Shown: piece after piece, positions 26,642 through 37,922 of the stretch
How the letters are laid out: the number at the start of each line of letters is the position of its first letter
Position numbering within the stretch: position 1 is the stretch's first letter
Translations under genes and position numbers: made by a program
Notes under the pieces: generated by a model
Told to the model about the DNA's origin: nothing
Database searches by the model: none
The model's input: only the letters and a program-made list of their open reading frames with translations
DNA from: Pseudomonas quebecensis
GTDB taxonomy: Bacteria > Pseudomonadota > Gammaproteobacteria > Pseudomonadales > Pseudomonadaceae
NCBI RefSeq assembly: GCF_026410085.1
Contig: NZ_CP112866.1
Location: forward strand, 4,525,001 to 4,589,000
Length of the DNA: 64,000 bases
Reading direction: 5' to 3'

Positions 26642-28999
26642 ATGCACACCCCTGAGGTTCGTCAAGAGCACGGCCCAATACAGAACTCAGAATCTCAACC
26701 CACCGGCTCCCATGACCCGGTATGTGGCATGACCGTCAGTAACGACAGCCAGTTCAGTACGGAATATGAGGGGCAAAACTACCGGTTCTGCAGCCAGAAA
26801 TGCCAAACGACATTCAGGGCAGCGCCCGAGCGTTATCGAATATCTCAACTGAAAATCGAACAAATCCCCCAGACAACAGCAGAACCCTTAACGGGTGCCG
26901 CTGAATACACATGTCCCATGCATCCGGAAATTCGCCAGATCGGCCCCGGCGTCTGCCCTAAGTGCGGTATGACCTTAGAGGCGGTGATTCCCGACTTAGA
27001 GGAGGATGAGAATCCCGAACTTAAGGACTTCACCCGGCGCTTCTGGTGGACATTGCCACTGACAGTGATCGTCACCGTGCTGGCTATGGGTGGCCATGCC
27101 CTGGTGCTGTTCCATGGCACCACGCAAAATTGGGTCGAGCTGGGATTGGCTACACCCGTCGTGCTGTGGGCTGGCTGGCCGTTTTATGTGCGTGGTGTGC
27201 GTTCGGTGATTCAGCGAAGTCCGAACATGTGGACGCTAATCGGCCTCGGCACGGCGGCGGCCTTCCTTTACAGCGTCGTGGCCACCCTGACCCCCGATGT
27301 ATTCCCCAGCAACTTCATGATGGAGGGCCGCATTGGTGTGTATTTCGAAGCGGCGGCTGTGATCATCTCACTGACCCTTCTCGGCCAGATGCTTGAACTC
27401 AAGGCTCGCTCGCAAACCTCGGCTGCCATCAAGTCGCTGCTTGGACTGGCACCCAAAACTGCCCGACGGATCAATGCCGATGGCACGGAAGAAGACATCC
27501 CTCTGACACACGTACACAGCGGCGACACGTTACGTGTGCGACCGGGCGAAAAAGTGCCTGTCGACGGTCAGGTGTTGCAAGGCGAAAGCGCTGTAGATGA
27601 GTCGATGCTCACCGGCGAACCGATACCGATCATGAAGAGAGCCGGCGACGCGCTGATTGGCGCCACTCTCAACATTCACGGCAGTCTGGTGATGCAGGCG
27701 CAGAAGATAGGGTCGGCGACCCTGCTCGCACAGATTGTGCAGATGGTTGTGCAGGCACAACGCTCAAAAGCGCCGATGCAACGGCTGGCAGATGTGATTG
27801 CCAGTTACTTCGTGATCGTTGTGATTGCTATCGCCGCGCTAACTCTACTCGGCTGGGGGCTGTGGGGGCCCGAGCCAAGTTGGGTGTTTGGACTGATCAA
27901 CGCTGTCGCGGTCATGATCATTGCCTGTCCCTGTGCCCTTGGCCTAGCGACACCGATGTCAGTCATGGTTGCCACCGGCAAGGCTGCTGGCAGCGGCGTA
28001 TTGTTTCGCGATGCCGCCGCCATCGAAAACCTGCGCAAGATAGACATCTTGATAGTCGACAAAACTGGCACCCTCACTGAAGGTCGACCAGCGTTCCATA
28101 GCGTCGAGGCCGTACCCGGATTTACTCAGGATGAAGTGTTGCGCCTGGCCGCAAGTCTCGATCAGGGCAGTGAGCATCCATTGGCCCACGCCATCGTCGA
28201 GCAGGCTCGTGCCGCAGGGCTAAAACTGGTGACACCTGAAACCTTCGAGTCAGCCTCAGGTATTGGTGTAAGCGGGCAGGTCGAGGGTCGCCGCCTGATG
28301 CTAGGCAATACCGCGTTGATGCAGGAGGCCGGCGTTTCCACAGAGAGCTTGCAAGAACATGCCGAGAAGCTACGCGGCGACGGTACGAGCATCATGTACC
28401 TGGCAGTCGATGGCGCCCTGGCGGGTTTGCTGGCTGTTGCCGACCCCATCAAACCCACCACGAAGCTGGCCGTCGAGCGTCTGCAGGCGGATGGCGTCAA
28501 GGTCATCATGGCCACTGGCGACGGCCTTACGACTGCTCGCTCGGTAGCTCGCCAGTTGGGCATCGAGGAGGTTCACGGCGAGGTCAAACCGCAAGATAAA
28601 GAGCGTCTGGTGGCATCTCTGCAACAAGCCGGACACCGGGTGGCGATGGCCGGCGACGGTATTAATGATGCCCCCGCACTGGCTCGCGCTGATGTAGGTA
28701 TCGCCATGGGCACTGGCACTGACGTGGCAATGAACAGCGCTCAGGTCACCCTGGTCAAGGGGGATCTGCTCGGTATCCTGCGTGCTCGCAGCCTGTCAGT
28801 CGCAACGGTGAGAAATATGCACCAGAACCTGACCTTCGCCTTCCTTTACAACGCCATGGGTATCCCACTGGCTGCCGGCTTGTTCTTTCCACTTACCGGT
28901 CACCTTCTGTCACCGCTCATTGCCGCACTGGCCATGAGCGTGAGCTCGGCGTCGGTAGTATTCAACGCCTTGCGTCTGCGCCAGGCTTCCATTGATTGA
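26642..28999 (+). CDS. Cu(+)/Ag(+)-exporting P1B-type ATPase with YHS and metal-binding N-terminal domains
   Basis: 785 residues. In order: YHS domain (about 25-66, HDPVCGM and RFCSQKC), heavy-metal-binding domain (89-112, YTCPMHPEI and CPKCGM), membrane helices from about 135, TGE actuator loop (323-325), CPC metal site 429-431 in helix 6, phosphorylation DKTGT 473-477, SEHPLA nucleotide-site motif, and the [10 protein letters not shown] hinge. It lacks the usual N-terminal HMA domains, as in SilP-like and related copper pumps. It exports Cu(I) from the cytoplasm. A CopZ-like chaperone gene follows. Confidence 0.93.
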   Translation: MHTPEVRQEHGPIQNSESQPTGSHDPVCGMTVSNDSQFSTEYEGQNYRFCSQKCQTTFRAAPERYRISQLKIEQIPQTTAEPLTGAAEYTCPMHPEIRQIGPGVCPKCGMTLEAVIPDLEEDENPELKDFTRRFWWTLPLTVIVTVLAMGGHALVLFHGTTQNWVELGLATPVVLWAGWPFYVRGVRSVIQRSPNMWTLIGLGTAAAFLYSVVATLTPDVFPSNFMMEGRIGVYFEAAAVIISLTLLGQMLELKARSQTSAAIKSLLGLAPKTARRINADGTEEDIPLTHVHSGDTLRVRPGEKVPVDGQVLQGESAVDESMLTGEPIPIMKRAGDALIGATLNIHGSLVMQAQKIGSATLLAQIVQMVVQAQRSKAPMQRLADVIASYFVIVVIAIAALTLLGWGLWGPEPSWVFGLINAVAVMIIACPCALGLATPMSVMVATGKAAGSGVLFRDAAAIENLRKIDILIVDKTGTLTEGRPAFHSVEAVPGFTQDEVLRLAASLDQGSEHPLAHAIVEQARAAGLKLVTPETFESASGIGVSGQVEGRRLMLGNTALMQEAGVSTESLQEHAEKLRGDGTSIMYLAVDGALAGLLAVADPIKPTTKLAVERLQADGVKVIMATGDGLTTARSVARQLGIEEVHGEVKPQDKERLVASLQQAGHRVAMAGDGINDAPALARADVGIAMGTGTDVAMNSAQVTLVKGDLLGILRARSLSVATVRNMHQNLTFAFLYNAMGIPLAAGLFFPLTGHLLSPLIAALAMSVSSASVVFNALRLRQASID

Positions 29000-29113
29000 G
29001 TGAAAACGACCGCTTGACCTTGCCATGGCAGCAAGGTTGAGGATAAGCCAACGCCGCAGAAAAGCCTCGTGCGTCAGTCTTTCCATGATCAATTTAGTTG
29101 TGAGGAGTCACCA

Positions 29114-29386
29114 ATGAAAACTGTTGAACTGCAAGTCCAAGGCATGAGCTGTGGTTCGTGTGTCAAACATGTCACCGAAGCGCTGCGCCCACTTGAAGGA
29201 GTCAGTGACGTAACAGTGGATCTACAAGCCGGACGGGTGGAGGTCAGCGGCGATTCGGACAGTCAAGCGCTGCTTGCGGCCCTGGAGAACGCGGGCTATC
29301 CAGCACAGCTGGCGACAGTGGAAAGCGTAGCGAGTAAGAAAACCTCGGGCTGTGGCGGGAACGGCGGCGGTTGCTGCTGCCGGTAA
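29114..29386 (+). CDS. copZ: CopZ-like copper chaperone with Cys-rich tail
   Basis: 90 residues from ATG 29114 (TGAGGAG upstream). One HMA fold with the metal-binding MSCGSC motif near residues 11-16. It ends with a tail GCGGNGGGCCCR, extra cysteines not typical of CopZ, which may add a second metal site. It should carry Cu(I) to the upstream ATPase. Confidence 0.88.
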   Translation: MKTVELQVQGMSCGSCVKHVTEALRPLEGVSDVTVDLQAGRVEVSGDSDSQALLAALENAGYPAQLATVESVASKKTSGCGGNGGGCCCR

Positions 29387-29401
29387 GCATTATTTATAAA
29401 C

Positions 29402-29565
29402 AGGAGAACTCCCATTAATGCCAGTCTGCGAATTGCTGCGTTCACGACACTACTCATGACCGGAGCGGCACAAGCCGCTGAAGTCATCGACGTTTACCGC
29501 GATCCTAACTGCGGCTGCTGCAAGGCAAACCATCTCCGCTCTATCGCTACCATCATGACGCTTTA
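29402..29565 (+). pseudogene. Truncated DUF411 gene remnant
   Basis: In the frame starting AAT GCC AGT there is a signal-peptide-like stretch (RIAAFTTLLMTGAAQA) followed by EVIDVYRDPNCGCCKA, the start of a DUF411 protein like the one at 20001. Then sequence identity is lost and TAG stops the frame at 29563. CAGGAG precedes it, but the ATG at 29418 is out of frame, so a small deletion removed the true start. Only about a quarter of the gene remains. Confidence 0.8.
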
Positions 29566-29588
29566 GTCAAATGCTTGAAACGTCGTCA

Positions 29589-29867
29589 TCAAAGGTCATC
29601 CTGCTCTTCCCGAATGTCGACTTCGCCCATCGCTCCTAGGTAAATCTTGCGACAAGGAAGCTTGGTGATGAGCCCGTTTTCGAAAAGCACCCTGGGAATA
29701 TCCCCGAACAAGCTCGACACTTCCCATTTCTCTGTGAGCGGCTTCATTGCCTCTGCTATGAATGAATCGAGGTCGAAGTCCTGTGTTGCAACAAAGGGCC
29801 CAGCGCGGTCGTAACTCTCAAAAATGCCCGAGGCAATGCAGATGACTTCGCCTGCCTTGACGATCAT
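29589..29867 (-). CDS. Uncharacterised 92-aa protein
   Basis: ATG 29867 with GAGGTGG 6 bp upstream. Soluble protein beginning MIVKAGEVICIASGIFESYD, mixed alpha/beta, acidic C-terminus (IREEQDDL). No family recognised. Last of four small genes on the minus strand (31277 down to 29589) that may form a transcript. Confidence 0.55.
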   Translation of the reverse strand: MIVKAGEVICIASGIFESYDRAGPFVATQDFDLDSFIAEAMKPLTEKWEVSSLFGDIPRVLFENGLITKLPCRKIYLGAMGEVDIREEQDDL

Positions 29868-29922
29868 GACGCCACCTCGAAGCCATTCAGGAGGCTTCGC
29901 CAGTTGAAGAAGACCACGACTA

Positions 29923-30306
29923 TTACTGCAACCCTCGCGGGGTGAAGTGGTGCATCCCCTGTGAAAGCCGCAGAAACTCACGCAGACTTGCACGTCCATT
30001 GCCCCTCTGGAACGTGGCGATGACGTACCTAGAGTTCACTGTGGTCAGCACCCAAAATCGGCCCTCGCGCTCCGCCTTAATGACGTCAGAAGTCCGGATC
30101 GCGTGACCGTCGCCGAACCGTCCATATTGGTCTTTACGGTTGTGACCAAACACGACGCCTAATCCAGCACGAGCCTTTATGGATACTCCGCAGAGATAGG
30201 CTGTTATAGGTTTGTCGAAGCCTTGCGCTTGTGCTTTTAGGATTCGTGCGAGATCGAAATCTGTATGTCGTTTTCCATGAAAATTTACATCCAAAGTATT
30301 CAGCAA
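29923..30306 (-). CDS. Uncharacterised 127-aa protein
   Basis: Soluble, basic protein with GHNRKDQYGRFGDGHAIRTSD followed by strands FWVLTTVNSRYVIATF, which suggests a small beta-rich nucleic-acid or ligand-binding fold. I cannot name it. No clear ribosome site before ATG 30306. Confidence 0.5.
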   Translation of the reverse strand: MLNTLDVNFHGKRHTDFDLARILKAQAQGFDKPITAYLCGVSIKARAGLGVVFGHNRKDQYGRFGDGHAIRTSDVIKAEREGRFWVLTTVNSRYVIATFQRGNGRASLREFLRLSQGMHHFTPRGLQ

Positions 30307-30396
30307 AATTGCACTCCTTTCGCAGCCCGTATGGCGTTACCAGGAAATCCACACGGAACCATCTGCGCTGATATCGTGCGGGATTTTTGGTAAATT

Positions 30397-30843
30397 TCAG
30401 GCTGTACGGATCATGTTCACGTGATAGACCGGACGGAGGTTGCTTAGCACATCACTGCTGAAGCCAGGTTGGTGAGAGCTGTGGTATTTGGAGCCGGTCT
30501 CCACCTCCAGCAGGCACACAGCACACTCGTTTTGGTCTTCACCAAGCGTCACTTTGGTCAGTTTCTCCATGCGCCAAACTCCCGTGCCATTCATGTGGGC
30601 AGGTGTGACTACTTGCACCTCTGTGATGACCGTCTCCGCGTCCTGGGCAATCAGCAGTTGCTGAAGCCGTGGTTCGCTGTCGATCATCAGAACCGCCTCT
30701 GAAATTCTGTCCTCGTACATGGCCTGGACAGTTACGTGATACCAGTGATTACGAAGCACTTTGGATACCTGATGCCATTGGTACTGACCCTCACCGAACA
30801 TGCCCGGTAGGCCTAGCATGTCGGCGTCGTGTGTTTTAAACAT
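30397..30843 (-). CDS. Uncharacterised 148-aa protein
   Basis: Soluble protein with a regular alpha/beta pattern and a segment NECAVCLLEVETG. No known catalytic motif. AAGGACAT lies before ATG 30843. Its neighbours are also small unknown genes; no function inferred. Confidence 0.5.
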   Translation of the reverse strand: MFKTHDADMLGLPGMFGEGQYQWHQVSKVLRNHWYHVTVQAMYEDRISEAVLMIDSEPRLQQLLIAQDAETVITEVQVVTPAHMNGTGVWRMEKLTKVTLGEDQNECAVCLLEVETGSKYHSSHQPGFSSDVLSNLRPVYHVNMIRTA

Positions 30844-30884
30844 CGTATGTCCTTAGCCTGAATGGGCTCCGATACAGAGCGCAG

Positions 30885-31277
30885 TTAGAAGAGGGAGAAA
30901 ACGTCTTTCAGGCTTGCGAGCTGTTCATGACCAGGGCCAATCAACACGTAAACAGAGTTCCTGGTTTCGAACGCAACACCGTCGTGGAATCCGGTACACA
31001 TGCTTGAACGAACCCAGTCGCCCCGTTCGAAACGGCCTTGGCTGTCCTCGGCCACGTTGTGAGCAAACAGGATCATCGGGAGCTGGCCAGCTGCATGGCA
31101 TTTGAAGAGTTCGTCGCGAGTGACTTCAATGCGAAATATTGTCCAGTCGCGAACTAGGCAGTAAGGCTTTTTAGGGAATCGTTCAACTGCTAAAGCTCGA
31201 GCTTCAGAAGTACCCTCCAGGCCTTCAAGGGGCGTTCTTGACCCTTTCATAAAGTCGGGCTCTTGGACGCTAGCCAT
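30885..31277 (-). CDS. Uncharacterised 130-aa protein
   Basis: Start at ATG 31277, with GAGGTG 6 bp upstream; an earlier ATG at 31313 lacks such a site. Soluble, with a conserved-looking middle (ITRDELF-type helix, then FAHNVAEDSQGRFERGDWVR) and a C-terminal strand-helix (SVYVLIGPGHEQ). Similar short proteins seem common on Pseudomonas accessory DNA. It is the first gene of the minus-strand group. Confidence 0.5.
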   Translation of the reverse strand: MASVQEPDFMKGSRTPLEGLEGTSEARALAVERFPKKPYCLVRDWTIFRIEVTRDELFKCHAAGQLPMILFAHNVAEDSQGRFERGDWVRSSMCTGFHDGVAFETRNSVYVLIGPGHEQLASLKDVFSLF

Positions 31278-31425
31278 AGGGTTCACCTCAATTAATAACC
31301 CGGAAATTGACAATTCAATCCCGCTTGTTTGCGCTCGCCCCTCGCAAAGAGTCTCTCCGCATGCCAGTTGCGTTGGCTTGGAGACGTCAATCGGATCACG
31401 GGAAGCCAGCCTGAAAGTGCTGCTA

Positions 31426-31461
31426 GCACCATAATACGGATGATAGTCCGTGTTATGGTGC
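31426..31461. promoter_or_regulatory. Palindromic operator before the XRE regulator
   Basis: GCACCATAATACGGA and TCCGTGTTATGGTGC are inverted repeats of 15 bp with one mismatch around TGATAG. The centre (ACGGA-N6-TCCGT) is the size expected for an HTH dimer. It lies 43 bp before the regulator start at 31504, so autoregulation is likely. Confidence 0.75.
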
Positions 31462-31503
31462 GACGCAATATGGCCTCATCCTCGATTTGCCTGGGGAAAT
31501 GTC

Positions 31504-31995
31504 ATGGAGGCCGCAGAAGCCCTTGCTGTAGTAGTACGAGCACTGCGTAGAAGAAAGGGTTTTGCGCAGGAAAACCTGATCACAATTGACCGTTCCTACT
31601 GGGGCCGGATAGAGCGTGGTGAAGTTAACATCACGATTGATGTGCTCATTCGTCTTGCAGCGCTAATGGAAGTTGAGCCGGCCTCACTCGTTCTCATGGC
31701 GACGTCGCTGCAATCTAATGAGCCGTTCGGGGAGGGCCTCAAACGCGTTTCCAAACAGATGAACAGAATTAGAAAAGAAAGTGTTGATCAGGAAATGGAG
31801 TCAATGGCACGAGCCGGAAAACTACCGCCTGGTCGACCCGTCCGATCCGATGCGGCGCGAAAGGCAGCGGAAGCTAATCGTTTGAGCAGCGCGGGCGTGT
31901 CTGTGTCAGAAATCGCAGAGAGACTGGAGCTGTCGAGATCGACTGTGCGCAGATATCTGAAAACAATCACGTCCAATCAAACTGATTCCGTATGA
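31504..31995 (+). CDS. XRE-type regulator with second C-terminal HTH
   Basis: 163 residues from ATG 31504 (GGGGAAATGTC upstream). An N-terminal XRE helix-turn-helix (about 5-60, with RSYWGRIERGEVNITIDVLIRLAALM) is joined by a charged linker containing GRPVRSD to a resolvase-like HTH at the C-terminus (LSSAGVSVSEIAERLELSRS). Two DNA-binding ends suggest either dual contact with a long palindrome or a recombinase-derived origin. The large inverted repeat just upstream is the obvious target. Confidence 0.8.
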   Translation: MEAAEALAVVVRALRRRKGFAQENLITIDRSYWGRIERGEVNITIDVLIRLAALMEVEPASLVLMATSLQSNEPFGEGLKRVSKQMNRIRKESVDQEMESMARAGKLPPGRPVRSDAARKAAEANRLSSAGVSVSEIAERLELSRSTVRRYLKTITSNQTDSV

Positions 31996-32002
31996 TTTTC
32001 CA

Positions 32003-32107
32003 ATGACCAGCTCCCGGCTAAAAATGTCACAGGAAGGACAGCTGTGGCGGGCTGCGGTAGCTACGTTACGCTGGGCTCGCCAAGAGCCTAGCGTCTCAGA
32101 GAATTAA
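32003..32107 (+). pseudogene. Truncated paralogue of the gene at 32884
   Basis: The 34-codon frame starts MTSSRLKMSQEGQLWRAA, clearly matching MTRARLNMAQEGQLWEMA of the gene at 32884, then diverges and stops. It is the broken 5' end of a duplicated copy. Confidence 0.7.
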
Positions 32108-32398
32108 CTGCCGTCTTGAAGCCGAATGCAACGGACGTCTCCGTAAGATGTGCAAGGCTAATGTCCCCAATACGGCACATTAACCGTCATATTTTGGCTC
32201 AATGGCCCTATCCGGGCACATTAAGCTGAGCGAATAATGACGATGGCCTCTACTGCATGCACGGATAAGGTAGCGGAGATAACCTTCCGTGTTGTCCCCA
32301 CAAATCAACTCGGAGACTTGCTCTGTCGTGCGCGCTGTTCATTTCATATTTCGCTCCACTCGATTGGCCCATCCAGACTACTGATTCACAGCCCCTTC
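32108..32398. other. Intergenic region without a gene
   Basis: No credible coding frame. It holds two direct copies of GGCACATTAA (32174-32183 and 32215-32224) 41 bp apart. These may be a worn operator or mobile-element trace. Nothing else seen. Confidence 0.4.
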
Positions 32399-32866
32399 TC
32401 AGGGTAACCCTTTCCCTGGATTGCTTTTGGTGAACATGCTAGCGATGATACGGGCATCAAGGAGAGCGTGATGCGGAAGCGGATCCCCGTCACTTGAGGC
32501 ATCTAAAGTGGTTGCGTCGGAGGGGTAATTCCGGACGTTCCTTGGCCATTTACCATCGTCATATGCGAGTTCGCAGAAAAGCTCCCAGTCGTACTGTGGA
32601 GCGTCTGTGACAATCTCCAGGACTTCGTCGAACGAGGCTAGGAAATCGAGCAATGCAGTTCTTGCCCCAGTAATGGGTTGCGCATTGCCGCCTCCCCACA
32701 GCTGCGGAAGCACGATTTCCTTTACGAAATCACTGCAGTCTTCTTCTTTCCAAGCATCGAGCAATTCCACGTAGAATTCGCGCCCATCCTCAGCCACCAA
32801 TGCGAGTGATATCAGCTTCGCAGCCGCTGAGAGCTTGGTAAACTCGCAATCAAGAAAGACCCTCAC
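32399..32866 (-). CDS. 3'-5' exoribonuclease-like protein (DEDDh type)
   Basis: 155 residues, GTG start at 32866. RNase-H-fold exonuclease: FLDCEFT supplies the first Asp and Glu, EIVTDAPQYDWELF the second Asp, and HHALLDARI the catalytic His and last Asp. It is short, about the size of the stand-alone Pseudomonas exoribonuclease family. Likely trims RNA or short DNA in the cytoplasm; possible defence or stress role is not shown. Confidence 0.78.
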   Translation of the reverse strand: MRVFLDCEFTKLSAAAKLISLALVAEDGREFYVELLDAWKEEDCSDFVKEIVLPQLWGGGNAQPITGARTALLDFLASFDEVLEIVTDAPQYDWELFCELAYDDGKWPRNVRNYPSDATTLDASSDGDPLPHHALLDARIIASMFTKSNPGKGLP

Positions 32867-32883
32867 CTTGTTAGAACTCCGTA

Positions 32884-33249
32884 ATGACTAGGGCTCGCTT
32901 GAATATGGCGCAGGAGGGGCAGCTATGGGAAATGGCCCTCGAGCATCTTGGCTCAGACGGACTCCTCCAAGCGGTCATAGAAATGTGGAGCCGCGCCGCC
33001 CCTCCACCCAGACCATTGGTTGAACACTTGTCCACCAATGAGGTGAGTCAGGACGTCTTGAGCATACTGAAAATTGCCCAGCAGCGGGTAGGTGCCATCG
33101 TGCCAGGTCGAACGCCTGATGCAGGCACAGTCACGCTGTACGCACGTCACGCTAGCAACTTAGTTGATGAGCTCATTACACTGCTGCCAAAGGTGAAGCT
33201 TTCGCAAGCCTTACGAGGCTCTTGTCTTGAAATCGAATTGGGGATTTGA
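32884..33249 (+). CDS. Uncharacterised 121-aa protein
   Basis: Soluble, mostly helical protein; its N-terminus is repeated as a broken copy at 32003. It is divergent from the exoribonuclease with only 17 bp between starts. No motif recognised. Confidence 0.5.
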   Translation: MTRARLNMAQEGQLWEMALEHLGSDGLLQAVIEMWSRAAPPPRPLVEHLSTNEVSQDVLSILKIAQQRVGAIVPGRTPDAGTVTLYARHASNLVDELITLLPKVKLSQALRGSCLEIELGI

Positions 33250-33325
33250 CGTCCGCGCTCGAACACCAGTCAGCAAAAATCTTATTAAAACTTGCCCAGC
33301 GAAATGCGTCCCTTTGAGATGTTTT

Positions 33326-33658
33326 ATGAACTCTGATTTAACTGAAGAAGAAATGCGTCGTGCCCTATTCGGTACGCCTCAGCCCGAAGAGCAGTTGCCT
33401 GCTCCTCAAGTACAGGTGCATGTGCCAGAAGTAGTGCCTACAAAGCCAGCAGCTCCTCTAGTTAAGAAGAAAGCGGCAAAAGCTTTTACGCCTAGACTGA
33501 AGGTCACTCTCAGGGTTGGAAACGAATTTGAGGGGAAAATGACCGAGTTGATTCACGAGGCTGATACGTTGAGCTCGTTGCTTGCTGAACAAGAGGCCGT
33601 GAAGGTCGCTAGGAAGAAGTACAAGTATGTGGATGTTGTCTCGGTCAAGTCTATGTAG
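33326..33658 (+). CDS. Uncharacterised 110-aa protein with Pro-rich linker
   Basis: ATG 33326 is chosen because upstream codons lack a good ribosome site. N-terminal acidic helix (LTEEEMRRALFGTPQPEEQ), then a Pro/Val/Lys linker with KKKAAKAF, and a compact C-terminal part (LKVTLRVGNEFEGKMTELIH). It looks like a small DNA- or protein-binding factor. No family recognised. Confidence 0.5.
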   Translation: MNSDLTEEEMRRALFGTPQPEEQLPAPQVQVHVPEVVPTKPAAPLVKKKAAKAFTPRLKVTLRVGNEFEGKMTELIHEADTLSSLLAEQEAVKVARKKYKYVDVVSVKSM

Positions 33659-33730
33659 AGGCGCCAAGGCTTTCTCCCGTCAAGACAGTCTCTTTAAGAC
33701 TTATGAGCAAACCTCATGAACCCTTGCTGA

Positions 33731-36393
<2,663 letters not shown>

Positions 36394-36404
36394 GTCTGCC
36401 CAAC

Positions 36405-36426
36405 GCGGCTCCGTGTATGGAGCCGC
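36405..36426 (+). terminator. Hairpin after the aldo/keto reductase
   Basis: GCGGCTCC and GGAGCCGC form a perfect 8-bp stem around GTGTAT, starting 12 bp after the stop codon. It is followed by TTCATT, a weak T-tract, so it may stop only part of the transcripts. Confidence 0.6.
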
Positions 36427-36452
36427 TTCATTGCCTGACCGGAGTTGATCCA

Positions 36453-36920
36453 ATGAACCGATTGATCGCACCACTTGTTGCTTTATCACTCATGACCGGA
36501 GAAGCCCAAGCCGCCAGCGAAATCCGCGTAACACCGAATGGCTCACAGCCCTCGATCCAGGGGGCGGCGCAAAACTTTACCGGCACGGTGCGCGTGGATG
36601 GTCTGTTCAAGGGAGAACTGCCAGCACGCATCGGCGGCGGCACGGTAACCTTCGAACCCGGCGCTCGAACTGCGTGGCACACCCATCCGCTGGGGCAAAC
36701 GCTGATCGTCACTGCCGGCGTCGGCTATGTGCAACAAGAGGGTGGCGCGCGTCAGGAGATCCGTCCGGGCGACAGTGTCTGGATTCCACCGAACACCCGT
36801 CACTGGCATGGCGCCACGGCCAGCAACGGCATGACCCACATCGCCATCGCTGAAGCCGAGGACGGCAAGACCGTCACCTGGGCGGAGCAGGTCTCTGAGG
36901 CGCAATACGCTGGTAAATGA
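36453..36920 (+). CDS. Periplasmic cupin protein
   Basis: 155 residues from ATG 36453 (CGGAG upstream). Signal peptide (to about residue 21, ...GEAQAA) and one cupin barrel with metal ligands in FEPGARTAWHTHPLGQ and the second motif GDSVWIPPNTRHWHG. It is of the type often paired with carboxymuconolactone decarboxylase-like proteins, as here. Substrate unknown. Confidence 0.88.
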   Translation: MNRLIAPLVALSLMTGEAQAASEIRVTPNGSQPSIQGAAQNFTGTVRVDGLFKGELPARIGGGTVTFEPGARTAWHTHPLGQTLIVTAGVGYVQQEGGARQEIRPGDSVWIPPNTRHWHGATASNGMTHIAIAEAEDGKTVTWAEQVSEAQYAGK

Positions 36921-37144
36921 AGTTACGGAATGTGTCGAAGCTGCTCGCCCGGCATCTATGACGCAAACAGTCATTCGTCCTCTAGGCCCCGCACCAGAGG
37001 GGTCGCGCCGGGATTTCGGCGATTATCGTCACGAGGACTCATGATTTCTGCTCAGGAGTCCTTGCGCAATATCGGGGTTAATCGCCCCAAACTTCCTCCG
37101 TACGATCCAGCAACACCGCAACGACTCGCCATGGATAGAGCCTC

Positions 37145-37921
37145 ATGATGACCAGTGACGCAAGCAAGACCAATGCCCTCTCCGCACTGTTGATGCTCTG
37201 TTTGAGCGCTGGTGCGATGTTCAGCGTGACCACTCAAGCCGCCGAGGCATCGCAAACCGTGACGATCTCATCCGCCAGCTCAGAATCACTGTCGACCCGA
37301 CAGCAAGCGATTCCCCTGATTGCCGCGTTTATGGCGATTAGCGACATGCCTAGCCTCAACGCAGCCCTCAACCAAGGACTCGATGCGGGCCTGAGCATCA
37401 GCGAAACTCGGGAAATTCTGGTGCAGCTCTACGCCTACGTCGGTTTCCCACGCAGCCTTAATGCCTTGAACGAATTGATGACGGTGGTGCAGGCACGCAA
37501 ACAACGCGGCATTGCAGATGCGCCGGGACGCGAACCAAGCCGGGCGATTCCGGTCGGGGCTGAGTTGTTGGCGGCGGGTACGGCGAATCAAACGAAGATC
37601 TCCGGCGCCCCGGTCAAAGGCCCGGTGTTCGAATTCGCGCCAGTGATCAACCAGTTCCTGCAAACCCACCTGTTCGGCGACATCTTCGAGCGCGACAACC
37701 TCGACTGGCAAAGCCGCGAACTGGCGACTGTCGGAGCGCTGGCGGCAACACCGGGAGTGGAATCGCAACTCCGCTCGCACATGCTGGCGAGCCTTCGTGT
37801 CGGACTCAGCGAGGCGCAGTTGCGTCAAGTGACCGATTTATTGAAAAAGCATGGTGATGCCCAGACCGCCGAGCGTGCGGGTACAGCGCTGGCTCAAGCC
37901 CTCGCAGCTTCGAGGAAATGA
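37145..37921 (+). CDS. Exported carboxymuconolactone decarboxylase (CMD)-family protein
   Basis: 258 residues with an N-terminal signal segment (LSALLMLCLSAGAMFSVTTQA) and two CMD-like helical units (about 65-120 and 180-240, with ETREILVQLYAYVGFPRSLN and RELATVGALAATPG). The redox Cys pair of AhpD is absent, so it is unlikely to be a peroxidase. It follows the cupin and ends 1 bp before the next start. Confidence 0.85.
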   Translation: MMTSDASKTNALSALLMLCLSAGAMFSVTTQAAEASQTVTISSASSESLSTRQQAIPLIAAFMAISDMPSLNAALNQGLDAGLSISETREILVQLYAYVGFPRSLNALNELMTVVQARKQRGIADAPGREPSRAIPVGAELLAAGTANQTKISGAPVKGPVFEFAPVINQFLQTHLFGDIFERDNLDWQSRELATVGALAATPGVESQLRSHMLASLRVGLSEAQLRQVTDLLKKHGDAQTAERAGTALAQALAASRK

Positions 37922-37922
37922 A

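Noticed and set aside
32174..32224. GGCACATTAA direct repeats as a defined operator or transposon end
   Set aside because: Only two copies and no matching partner elsewhere; noted only as part of the gap.
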